Source: a virus. Taken from it: DNA of 64,000 bases. The notes under the pieces were generated by a model, which saw nothing but the letters and a program-made list of their open reading frames with translations, did not search any database and was not told the DNA's origin. Position 1 is the stretch's first letter. Each line of letters starts with the position of its first letter. Positions 9,622 to 18,274 of this stretch are shown here, one piece after another. The translations under genes and the position numbers were made by a program. The DNA lies in IMG/VR virus record IMGVR_UViG_3300042398_001385, positions 1-64,000 of that record; one strand, written 5' to 3'.

Positions 9622-11064
9622 TTAATTATTTGATTTAAAGTTTACCCCAGGTATTCCTGAAGGTTTAGAATTATTATCAGAAAATCTAGCTGGAGTAGAA
9701 GGTGAATCCCCTTCGTTTCTATTAGGGAAAGGTCTTTTCTTAGAACTTCCTTTTAATTTTTTATCGTCGTCTCCATCTTTAACTATTTCTGTCTCAGGGG
9801 ATATAGTAGCAAGCTTACCTATAAATCCTGATCTAATTATTCCACCGAAAACCTCACAATTAATTTCCTTGTCTTTATTATCTATATAGCTATCATGGAC
9901 AGTATTAGTAAAATAAAGATCCGAAGTCATAATCTTAGATCTACTTATTTCATTATTGGTTATTAAATCGCAATCTTCTAGAGTTGAATCGTTTATTTTG
10001 CAAGTAAACAATCTACAATTAAATATATTTCCTGCTATTTCTCCTTCTAATATATCATAATCCTTTAAAAGGTAGGCTCTAGTTGTTTTTATATCTTTTA
10101 GCTGGAATTTACCTAAAGAACTATCATAATTAATTATTCCTTCTTTTATGCTATTCTCAACTATTAGATCGTAAAGTACTTCCCTTATATTTAGGAAAAA
10201 AGATCTAAGTATTTGTGGATCAGATCTTAAATCCACCATTATATTCATGTGTGGATAATTCTTCTGGAAAGCGTCCGGATCTATAAATGTAGATGAGTTT
10301 TTGTATATCTCATTAAGGAACATTTTAAGAGTCTTAAGATCGTTATCAGTAAATCCTGTATTGAATTGTAGTACTCCAACAGTATAGGTAATTATATAGT
10401 CTATTATTTCCTTAATAGCAGAATATCTTTTCTGGTAATCTTTTCCACCAAGATATCTAACCTCGAAATATCCTTCAGGAAGTTTTAAGAAATTTATCCC
10501 CATATTTTTTTCAAGAGGAACTTCAAATAGATTCTTATCAATAAATCCAATATTACTAGGATCTACGAACTTATTTGATGGAATAATTCTTTTTATAGAT
10601 TTAGCATATAAAGATCCCATTCTATCAGGGAATCTTTTATAGATAACATTCTCATCAAATCCAAGAATAAATTTAAGAATATTTAGTTCCGTCATTTTAG
10701 GAACTTCAGGATATATTGATGTGTCTATGCTAACACCAAACTGAAAAGCACACTTCTTATCCGTATACCCATTCTCATCTATCCATTTTAAGGTTTTTAT
10801 TAAAATAACTATAGCCTCGAAATAAGGAAGAGGACCCGTGATGAATTCTACCATCTTGGATCCTCCTGAATAATCCGGCTCTAATTTAAAAATATCCTTG
10901 TTTGGTTTAAAATTAGAATGATACTTATTAAAAAGAAGTATTTTCTTTCCTAATACCTTTCCTAGGCCCTCGCATATTTCATTCCTATTTAAGTTACTAT
11001 AAAACTCAAATTCGAAACCAAGCTTAACTGAGTAGAAAAAATCATTAGTAAGTAGATTAGCCAA
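9622..11064 (-). CDS. Putative amidoligase with pentapeptide-like C-terminal segment
   Basis: Near the N-terminus is LGFEFEFYSNLN, then an acidic D-Y-S-G-G-S segment followed by MVEFITGPLPYFEAI. This pattern (G-x-E-x-E-F, D-x-S, E-F/L-x-T/S-x-P-L) is typical of the Amidoligase_2 branch of the carboxylate-amine ligase superfamily, which forms amide bonds with ATP. Residues about 340-390 (GNIFNCRLFTCKINDSTLED and following) look like a pentapeptide-type right-handed helix. The last 60 residues are polar and disordered-looking. Lying among baseplate genes, it may modify or be part of the virion. The histidine that should follow the second strand is not obvious, so activity is uncertain. Confidence 0.55.
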   Translation of the reverse strand: MANLLTNDFFYSVKLGFEFEFYSNLNRNEICEGLGKVLGKKILLFNKYHSNFKPNKDIFKLEPDYSGGSKMVEFITGPLPYFEAIVILIKTLKWIDENGYTDKKCAFQFGVSIDTSIYPEVPKMTELNILKFILGFDENVIYKRFPDRMGSLYAKSIKRIIPSNKFVDPSNIGFIDKNLFEVPLEKNMGINFLKLPEGYFEVRYLGGKDYQKRYSAIKEIIDYIITYTVGVLQFNTGFTDNDLKTLKMFLNEIYKNSSTFIDPDAFQKNYPHMNIMVDLRSDPQILRSFFLNIREVLYDLIVENSIKEGIINYDSSLGKFQLKDIKTTRAYLLKDYDILEGEIAGNIFNCRLFTCKINDSTLEDCDLITNNEISRSKIMTSDLYFTNTVHDSYIDNKDKEINCEVFGGIIRSGFIGKLATISPETEIVKDGDDDKKLKGSSKKRPFPNRNEGDSPSTPARFSDNNSKPSGIPGVNFKSNN

Positions 11065-11067
11065 TTT

Positions 11068-12177
11068 TTATTTCTCTATTAATTGTATTTTAAGTGTGGA
11101 AATATCCACGCTTAAGATCGAAAAATCAACCGATTCTCCAACCTCGTATTCTTTAATAGAGTTTACTAATTTTTCTTTTTCGATAAGACCACTTAGACCA
11201 TTTTCCATCTTTATGAAAATACCGAAAGTTTTAATTTTAGTAACCTCTCCTTTATATATTTTCAAATCGGTATTTTCCCCCAAAACTTCAGAAGAAGTAT
11301 CCTTCATTTCTTGGATATTTTTCATCTTCTCGTTTGGTTGGGTAACTGATAAATTTATTCTTTGTGGATTTTTAATATCCATTACATAAAATTCGATGCT
11401 ATCACCAGCTTTATATTTTTCTAGATTTCCTCTGCTTGTATCGTCCATAGGTATGATTCCTGTATAGATATCATCCCATTCTACAAATACTCCATTACCT
11501 GATAGTCCTGTAACATTACCTTGATATTTATTAGAGAAGGAAAGATCTTGAACTGCACGATCTATAATTTTTCTTAAATATTTCTTAAATGATACAACAA
11601 AAATATCTCTTTTCTGATCGTAGACTTCAACCATTACGTTTAGTTCTTTACCTACATAATCTGCAAAATTCATAATTCTGTTTGCTGCAGCTAGACTTCC
11701 AGGAAGGAAACATTCAATTCCAGATAGATCAACCATGAATCCTCCGTTACAAACATTCTTAACTTTAACCTTGAAAGCGCAGTCCTCTTCTTTTATTGAT
11801 CTATGTAATTCTCTTTTAAGTGCTTTTTCATATCCAGCAGAAACAGATCCATTGAAAGATCCAGAAGAATCCTTAGTTATCACAACATCTAATACGTGAC
11901 CTGGATTCATCTCTATAGAAGGATATCCAAGCTTTCTCATATTCTTTTCTTCCTTCTTCGTGTCTATTACAATAGTTTGACCAAAAGTGGTCTCTCCTAA
12001 AGCTATTCCTTTATCAGGATCAACAGATGTTACTGTAATTTTTTCTACTGAATTGTTTTGTAAATCTTTACCCGATATTTTCGCTGAGTCGTCAGGAAAT
12101 GTATTTCCGTAAAGTGAAGCTAGTTTTTCCCTTTCTTCTGTGTCATATTCGAAAAAACTAAAATTTTTATTTTTCAT
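11068..12177 (-). CDS. Ribosomal protein S1-like protein with multiple S1 domains
   Basis: The 369-residue protein has at least three clear S1 (OB-fold RNA-binding) domains. One spans about 133-200 (VKVKNVCNGGFMVDLSGIEC, then FLPGSL), one about 215-280 (YQGNVTGLSGNGVFVEWDD), and one about 305-369 (YKGEVTKIKTFGIFIKMENG, then LSGLIE). A fourth, degenerate one may precede them. S1 helps ribosomes bind mRNA with weak or no Shine-Dalgarno. A phage copy could favour phage messages, which here mostly lack such sites; that is inference. It is about two thirds the length of Escherichia coli S1. It is flanked by virion genes, so a structural RNA-binding role is an alternative. Confidence 0.85.
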   Translation of the reverse strand: MKNKNFSFFEYDTEEREKLASLYGNTFPDDSAKISGKDLQNNSVEKITVTSVDPDKGIALGETTFGQTIVIDTKKEEKNMRKLGYPSIEMNPGHVLDVVITKDSSGSFNGSVSAGYEKALKRELHRSIKEEDCAFKVKVKNVCNGGFMVDLSGIECFLPGSLAAANRIMNFADYVGKELNVMVEVYDQKRDIFVVSFKKYLRKIIDRAVQDLSFSNKYQGNVTGLSGNGVFVEWDDIYTGIIPMDDTSRGNLEKYKAGDSIEFYVMDIKNPQRINLSVTQPNEKMKNIQEMKDTSSEVLGENTDLKIYKGEVTKIKTFGIFIKMENGLSGLIEKEKLVNSIKEYEVGESVDFSILSVDISTLKIQLIEK

Positions 12178-12233
12178 GTTATTTGGGTTTGTATTGGTTT
12201 ATACTATAAAATTGGATTAAAATTTCCAAGAAA
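12178..12233 (-). promoter_or_regulatory. Promoter-like gap upstream of S1-like gene
   Basis: The 56 bp between the 1,696-residue gene and the S1-like gene contains, on the minus strand, TTATAGTATAAACC about 27 nt before the ATG. Its core ATAGTATAAA is identical to the core of the element at 44187-44202, and it makes a candidate phage promoter. No hairpin terminator is evident. Confidence 0.3.
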
Positions 12234-15200
12234 TTAATATTTTTTCAAATTAAAAGCTTTTTTTAATTCGGATGGCAATTCGGGGATAGGATACACAGGA
12301 TCTGCAGAGCCTAAGAAAAATTTAAACAATCCTGAAACATCAGCTGCGCTTCTTAAGAATTCATCTATATAAACAACATAATAAGTGTTTCTTAAGCTCA
12401 TTCTTCTCCAAGCAGGATGATCGTCGCTCATTATTATAGGATTTAAAATGTTTAATAAGTTTCTTCCTAATAGTACAGCTAATGGCCAAGGTATTTTTGA
12501 AAGTAGTTCTGCAGAAGCAGAAACCTTAGGGAATACTAATTTATCTCCTAGTGGAGTTTTAGGTAAACTTTTATAATATTCCCAGAATAAGCTATATACT
12601 ATTCTAGCAGGAGGAGGAGCACCTAACCCTATTAGAGCCTGCTCTATCATATCAGTTGGTCTAGCAGGGGGAAATACTGGAATGTTTAAAATATTTAAGA
12701 ATGCTGGAACTTCAGGAGATTCTGGATTTACTAGATCCAATACTAAATTTTTAGACATCTTTTGAATATCCTCAGGATTAAGATTTAAAAATTTAGGTGA
12801 ATCAACATCTTTTATTTCAGGCATAGCTGCTTCCAATGAACCATTATCTAGACTTTTTATTAAAGCCTCTATTAGAAACGATTTTATTTTAGATCCTGGT
12901 ATAGTTACTTGTATAATTCCGCCAAGGCCTGGGGTTTGTGTTAGTTGATCTTGCTTAAGTGGAAAAACCGTAGGCATTTCAAAAGCAGCAACAGCATTAC
13001 CAAATCCTCCGTTAAGAGCGCTTAAACATGAAAGTGGTCCTTTAGGATACGGAAAATTAGAAATTAAAGGATCTTCCTCATCTAGTGGTCTAACTGGATC
13101 AAAAGGACCTATTCTGCTAAGTCCAAGTTTTTTAGAAACCAATTTCTTTAAATCTTTTACTCTTATAACCAATATAGGATTTTCTCCTTCATATCTAACA
13201 TATCTAGAAAAATCTTCTTTCCTATATTCTATTGTAGAAAGACCCTCCATTATTCTAAATTTAATAGCCTCTATAATAGGATTTTTCTTTCTTAAAAATT
13301 TTAATGTTCTAGGTGCAGAATTCGTTATCTTTATCTCTGGAAATTTAAAAATTCCTTCAAATTCACTACTTTCAACTATTGAAAATGCACCATCCCTTAC
13401 TTTTTTAATAACAGAGAATCTATTACCCCATAAAATTATCTTGGTTATTATTAAAGACGCACCTCTTATCAGTTTAACAAGATCATTAAATTCGTCATCT
13501 GACATAAGTCTAGGATCCTTATCTCTTCTTAGGAATATCTTACTTGAATTAGCAACTTCAAAATTTTCTAAGAAATATTTAGGAGGACAAACTATTTTCA
13601 TAAGTTTAAGTACCTCTCTCATCTCATCTTTAAAGTTTATAAAGTTGGGGCAGTCTATAGGAACTAAACTTGCTTTCATCTCCTTTAATATTCTAAGAGA
13701 TCTTATTATACCAGGTATATCAATTTTTAATTTATCCTTATCCTTAGGAAAGTATATAGATTTAGGATCTGGTATACTTTTATCTAGATAGTTTTTTATT
13801 ACAGTTTTTAATGATTCCTTCCTTTGATTTACTAAAAGATCTAGCTGTTTTTTTTCTTCCGTTAAATCCGGCTTAGGAATATCAAGCAATGCGCTCTTGT
13901 TTTTATAATCCCTCTCTTTATCTCTTATTGATTTTTTAAGTTCTCTTTCCTTTTGTTGTTGTTCTCTAATTTTCTGTATATCTCCAGGAGGAGGAACGCT
14001 ATCAAATATTTTTGATAAATTAGTCCTTATCCCTTCTAAAACCCTTTGTTTAGAATCCTGATTATCTAATCCAAATCCAGGAAGAGGTATCAATTTATCA
14101 GGTATACCAAAAGATATAGCTTGCTTAATTTTTTCAAAAGGATCTTTTATAACAGGATCAGATTTTCTAGGAATAAATCTAGGTCCTCTTAATCCTGTAA
14201 GGAAAAGAGAACTCCCTGTTAAAAACTCTTTTATATAGACAAGCGGGGTTGGCATAAACCCTCCTATAAAAGGAATGAATATAACCAGCAATCCCAAATT
14301 AAAAGGAAGGGGTATTAATATAGGAGGTACTATAGTCCATATCATAGGAAGCGGTATCCTTATATAAGGATTTCCGTCTATAGGATTAGGAAAAGGTATA
14401 GGTATAAAAGATGGCGGAAGATATCCCACGGGCCAATATTTTAATCCCAATCTTACTGAAGGACCCTGGGATAAAAAGTATTTAGTATCTTCAATTGGAG
14501 GCAGACCGTTAGGGTATGGCAAAAGACCAACTTTTGTTACATCCTTACAAAATTGTTTCCACCAACACCTTTGAAAAATGGTTGGACAATCAGAGCTAGG
14601 AGGGGATGATAATAAATAATTTTTTGTTTTAAAATCAGAACCAGGCTCGCCACAACAAATAGGGGGACAATTCTCAGGATCATCCTCGTCTGGCTCATTA
14701 TTTACTCCTGCACATTTAACATCCGAAAATCTTTTTTTAACATTCTCAGGGCTTACAGAATCGTTTATCTCACTAACCTTTTGTGAAGCAAGAAGCATAG
14801 TATCCCTTATCTGCTCGTACTTATTTTTTACATCTAAATAATTTTCATATATTCTAATACCTATTACATCAGAAGCAGGTAGTGTTTTTGCTAATCCCTC
14901 TCCAGCCTTTATTGCTTTATCTCTTATATCTTTTATAGCAGGGTCTATATACTTCGATTTGCTTTGTCTATATTTTTCATCCCATTTAGGTTTAAAATTA
15001 CTATAGAAATCTGTAAAAACTGGTGTTGGCTCTCCGTCTTGTGTGAAACTTGAGGGTCTGTTTTTTGAAGGATCCCTAGCATCATTATCTCCTCTTTCTT
15101 CTGCAGTAAAGAAAAGCCAATTAGAAGAAGATTTTTCTATGAGTTGCCCGTATAATATTCCTCTATCATCTACTATTTTATCTATTATAGATTGCTTAGA

Positions 15201-17324
15201 GTCATTTGTTTTAATTATTTTTTCTATAAAATCATAGAACTTAGCAACATCAGGAAATCCTGTCTTTATATTGTTTATCTTTATATACTGATATGATGTT
15301 AAATAGTCAGCTTTAGTACCTCCTAATATTCCTCCATTGCCAGAATACTCATTTCCTATTTTTATTTTTTCAGCATCAGGTTCATCTACCTCGGATAAAG
15401 GTTCAGCAGATGATCCAGAGAAAGTAATCTTTCCCGGTTTTTTAACTTTTTTATAAGGTAAAGGAAAGCCGTAATCAGATACGAACGATAGCTCAAATTG
15501 TAATTCACTTAGTGACTTTACGAATTTAGTTTGGTATCTTATTGAGAATTTTTTTAATGCTTCTAAAAAATCGTACCCATAGGAATCGTATGCGTAAGAA
15601 AGACCAGTAGCTAGATTTTGTGCACTGCTTTTAAATACTCTTTCGTTTATATCTAGTGATGAATTTCCTTGACCATATAAATCAGTTGTTGCTGTATTGG
15701 TTGGAATAAAAGATTTTTCAACATCTCCTATAGTAACAGGAGCTTGCTTTCTTTCTTCTAGAGTAGAAATAGAGGCATTTAATAAATCCTCAGTTTCTTT
15801 TATTTTATTTTCTAATATTCCTATAAAATTCCTTTCTATAATTATTATTCTTATATCCTCTACATTTTCCTTAAATTTTATTATCCCTTCGGAAACTGGC
15901 CAAGATGCAGTTGACTCTTCGTAAGTTATAGGAGATTTGTTGGCATTTATTTGATTATTAAAAAGAATCTCTAAATCTGGATCGCTTAATTCTGTATCAT
16001 AAACGTTCAATAAAAAAAGATCTTCAGTAAATATATTGTTGTTCTCTAAGAAGATCTTTTTGTCGTTACTATATTTAGTATTCTGATCTATTAATTCTTT
16101 CTTATACGCTTTTATTTGATCGTTATAAGTTAATATTTCGATCCCTAAACCAAAATCGCTAGGATCGCCACCATCATTTTTAGGAACTCTAGCAATCCAA
16201 TTCTCATATAAAGATTTCTGATATTCGTATATCCCCTCATAATGATATAAAATTTCCTCTAGGCCTCTTTCTAAATTTTGCCATCTAGCTAATAATTTTA
16301 TGTCCTCCTCAAGCTTTTTACTTTTATCTAGAGCTGATGATATACAAGAATCTATTGCATTAACATCTACAGGGGATGGTACTGGATCTGGTAAAGTTTC
16401 TCTATTGAATTCGTATGTTGGTGGATCACAAAATTCGTCTAATATATCTTCGAATGAAGACTTAGTTAATATAGGATCTCCAGTTATAGGATCTTCTGGC
16501 ACTCCGGGTAAACAATCATCATCTATAATTGGATCATCACCATCAGGAAAAAAATTAGCATCAAATCCGTCTATTCTTTCAGAGCTTGAATTTTCAACTC
16601 CATCACAAGGATTAGTATTTGCATTCTGGTCTTTTAATAACCCGTTTATTTTTTCTAATGCTCCATCTATGCTTAGATCGTCTCCTCCTATCTTTACATG
16701 GACTATTTGCGTTTTATTCATTATAAATTCTAGGGGTATATCAAAACCTAGAACTTTCATTTTTCTTTTCTTTCTTGAACCGGAGTTAGAAGGTTTTCCT
16801 AAGATTAGAGGATCTATATTATCAAATATTTTTTCATTTATTTTTTCTAATAAATCCTGGTTTTTTCCTTTCAGATATTTAGTTATTCCTGATGAAGGTA
16901 TTTTTTTAGAAAAACCGAGATCCCTATTTCCTACACTTACTCCTAGATCCTTTTCTGTTACAGATATATTTTTCTTATACTCATCAGAATTTACAAGCTC
17001 ATCGTATAATTTTTTATCCTCTTTTTTTATAGATTCTAAAATGATTCTACTATATAAATCGTCTCCCTCATATTTACAAGATAGGTCCTCTATTTTTTTT
17101 AATGATATAGGAGGACCTTGAGGTTTTAAGCTATCTATTATGTTATCTACTTCCTTTTGGCTTTTTTCTAATTCCTTATTAAATCCCTCTTTAGATTGTA
17201 AATCCTCATAAGGTATATTAAAATCTTGTCCACCTGATATTATATTTAATATCTCATCAGTAGACATTTGAGAAAAATCCTTCCCTAATAATTCATCTAT
17301 TCTAGATCCTATTTCCTCTGCCAT
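12234..17324 (-). CDS. 1,696-residue putative virion protein, unknown
   Basis: This very long protein lies between the gp5-like hub gene and the S1-like gene. The N-terminal third is acidic and helical. Around residues 885-925 it is Cys-rich (NCPPICCGEPGSD; CPTIFQRCWWKQFC). Residues about 945-1050 form an unusual Pro/Ile/Leu/Phe-rich hydrophobic stretch (IPLPMIWTIVPPILIPLPFN). Then comes a coiled coil (REQQQKERELKKSIRDKERD) and a further alpha/beta region. I recognise no domain. A tail or baseplate component is suggested by position, and the hydrophobic part could interact with membrane. It overlaps nothing and follows the hub gene after 1 bp. Confidence 0.7.
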   Translation of the reverse strand: MAEEIGSRIDELLGKDFSQMSTDEILNIISGGQDFNIPYEDLQSKEGFNKELEKSQKEVDNIIDSLKPQGPPISLKKIEDLSCKYEGDDLYSRIILESIKKEDKKLYDELVNSDEYKKNISVTEKDLGVSVGNRDLGFSKKIPSSGITKYLKGKNQDLLEKINEKIFDNIDPLILGKPSNSGSRKKRKMKVLGFDIPLEFIMNKTQIVHVKIGGDDLSIDGALEKINGLLKDQNANTNPCDGVENSSSERIDGFDANFFPDGDDPIIDDDCLPGVPEDPITGDPILTKSSFEDILDEFCDPPTYEFNRETLPDPVPSPVDVNAIDSCISSALDKSKKLEEDIKLLARWQNLERGLEEILYHYEGIYEYQKSLYENWIARVPKNDGGDPSDFGLGIEILTYNDQIKAYKKELIDQNTKYSNDKKIFLENNNIFTEDLFLLNVYDTELSDPDLEILFNNQINANKSPITYEESTASWPVSEGIIKFKENVEDIRIIIIERNFIGILENKIKETEDLLNASISTLEERKQAPVTIGDVEKSFIPTNTATTDLYGQGNSSLDINERVFKSSAQNLATGLSYAYDSYGYDFLEALKKFSIRYQTKFVKSLSELQFELSFVSDYGFPLPYKKVKKPGKITFSGSSAEPLSEVDEPDAEKIKIGNEYSGNGGILGGTKADYLTSYQYIKINNIKTGFPDVAKFYDFIEKIIKTNDSKQSIIDKIVDDRGILYGQLIEKSSSNWLFFTAEERGDNDARDPSKNRPSSFTQDGEPTPVFTDFYSNFKPKWDEKYRQSKSKYIDPAIKDIRDKAIKAGEGLAKTLPASDVIGIRIYENYLDVKNKYEQIRDTMLLASQKVSEINDSVSPENVKKRFSDVKCAGVNNEPDEDDPENCPPICCGEPGSDFKTKNYLLSSPPSSDCPTIFQRCWWKQFCKDVTKVGLLPYPNGLPPIEDTKYFLSQGPSVRLGLKYWPVGYLPPSFIPIPFPNPIDGNPYIRIPLPMIWTIVPPILIPLPFNLGLLVIFIPFIGGFMPTPLVYIKEFLTGSSLFLTGLRGPRFIPRKSDPVIKDPFEKIKQAISFGIPDKLIPLPGFGLDNQDSKQRVLEGIRTNLSKIFDSVPPPGDIQKIREQQQKERELKKSIRDKERDYKNKSALLDIPKPDLTEEKKQLDLLVNQRKESLKTVIKNYLDKSIPDPKSIYFPKDKDKLKIDIPGIIRSLRILKEMKASLVPIDCPNFINFKDEMREVLKLMKIVCPPKYFLENFEVANSSKIFLRRDKDPRLMSDDEFNDLVKLIRGASLIITKIILWGNRFSVIKKVRDGAFSIVESSEFEGIFKFPEIKITNSAPRTLKFLRKKNPIIEAIKFRIMEGLSTIEYRKEDFSRYVRYEGENPILVIRVKDLKKLVSKKLGLSRIGPFDPVRPLDEEDPLISNFPYPKGPLSCLSALNGGFGNAVAAFEMPTVFPLKQDQLTQTPGLGGIIQVTIPGSKIKSFLIEALIKSLDNGSLEAAMPEIKDVDSPKFLNLNPEDIQKMSKNLVLDLVNPESPEVPAFLNILNIPVFPPARPTDMIEQALIGLGAPPPARIVYSLFWEYYKSLPKTPLGDKLVFPKVSASAELLSKIPWPLAVLLGRNLLNILNPIIMSDDHPAWRRMSLRNTYYVVYIDEFLRSAADVSGLFKFFLGSADPVYPIPELPSELKKAFNLKKY

Positions 17325-17325
17325 A

Positions 17326-18252
17326 CTAAACTCCTGTTATTCCTGTAGCTCCAGTAGGTCCTGTAGCAGATCCTGTTACACCTGCTCCTGTTACACCCGC
17401 TCCTGTCGGATTAGGTATACCTACCGGAGAATCATTATTTATTGGAACAACAGGAAAATCTGGGGAATTTTCTCTTGTTACTCTAACAGTCTGACTTGTA
17501 GCAAGCTGTTCAAAGCTAGATGCTAAAGTTGAATTAACCCCTGGGGTAGCTGGAAGTTTACTGTCTATAGATATTGCTAATTTTTTAAGGAAGTCCCAAA
17601 GAGGTTCTGCACATACAGCAGAGAACAAAGGAGAATGGCCCAAGTTGGTTGTTTTTCCGTCCATCCAAACTTCTTCAGAACTATGTTTAATTCTTGTTAT
17701 AGCAGTATTCTCTATTTCTTGATCAGCATACTTAGTTATCTTTCCACCTTTTAATTCTATAGATGATGTGTCATCAGCATGAGATATTAGTATAGAGTTA
17801 TCATTTCTTATTATAATTTTAGATTCTTTTAAATCTATTACAAGACCTTTCTCTACGGTATAATACATTTTAAGTCTCTCTATCCCATCATAAATAATAG
17901 AATGAGCTCCATCATAACTAGCACTTATCTCTTCAATTAAATCTGGAGCAAGTTCCTGTACAGCTTTGTATTCTGGACTATAATAATTACCATTATTAAA
18001 TTGAACGTGAACTACCGATCCTAATTTAGGAACAGACATTCTACCAGATCCTCCTCCTAATCCATAACTCTGTTCAAATCTTTGATGTGCCCAAGGAAGA
18101 TCCTCGTCTAGTATATCTGGATCAAAAACACCAAAGACTCTAATCTTAGCTCTACCTTTGAATTCCGGATCCTTGTTATCTACAACAACACCTAAATAAT
18201 GAGAGATCTCAATATTAGGTCTTTCTAATTTATTTCTGTCTACTAATCCCAT
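17326..18252 (-). CDS. Baseplate hub/spike OB-fold protein, gp5 N-domain-like, collagen-like tail
   Basis: Residues about 15-110 match the gp5/phage baseplate assembly protein V OB-fold (YLGVVVDNKDPEFKGRAKIR; DEDLPWAHQR; VPKLGSVVHVQFNNGN). A beta-rich segment with repeating short strands (GLVIDLKESKIIIRNDNSIL) follows, as in spike stems. Unlike T4 gp5 there is no lysozyme domain. The last 30 residues are a Gly-x-Thr-type collagen-like tail (GAGVTGAGVTGSATGPTGAT). It lies just downstream of two genes from the gp27-like hub gene, consistent with a central spike. Confidence 0.8.
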   Translation of the reverse strand: MGLVDRNKLERPNIEISHYLGVVVDNKDPEFKGRAKIRVFGVFDPDILDEDLPWAHQRFEQSYGLGGGSGRMSVPKLGSVVHVQFNNGNYYSPEYKAVQELAPDLIEEISASYDGAHSIIYDGIERLKMYYTVEKGLVIDLKESKIIIRNDNSILISHADDTSSIELKGGKITKYADQEIENTAITRIKHSSEEVWMDGKTTNLGHSPLFSAVCAEPLWDFLKKLAISIDSKLPATPGVNSTLASSFEQLATSQTVRVTRENSPDFPVVPINNDSPVGIPNPTGAGVTGAGVTGSATGPTGATGITGV

Positions 18253-18274
18253 TTTTAATTATATAAGGATTACC

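Noticed and set aside
16300-17121. 273-residue plus-strand ORF
   Set aside because: Antisense of the 1,696-residue protein, Ser/Phe/Ile-rich, no recognisable motif.
17326-17345. AGGAG before the 1,696-residue gene as a Shine-Dalgarno
   Set aside because: It is part of the Gly-Val codons ending the upstream gene; other starts in the window lack such a site, so it is probably coincidental.
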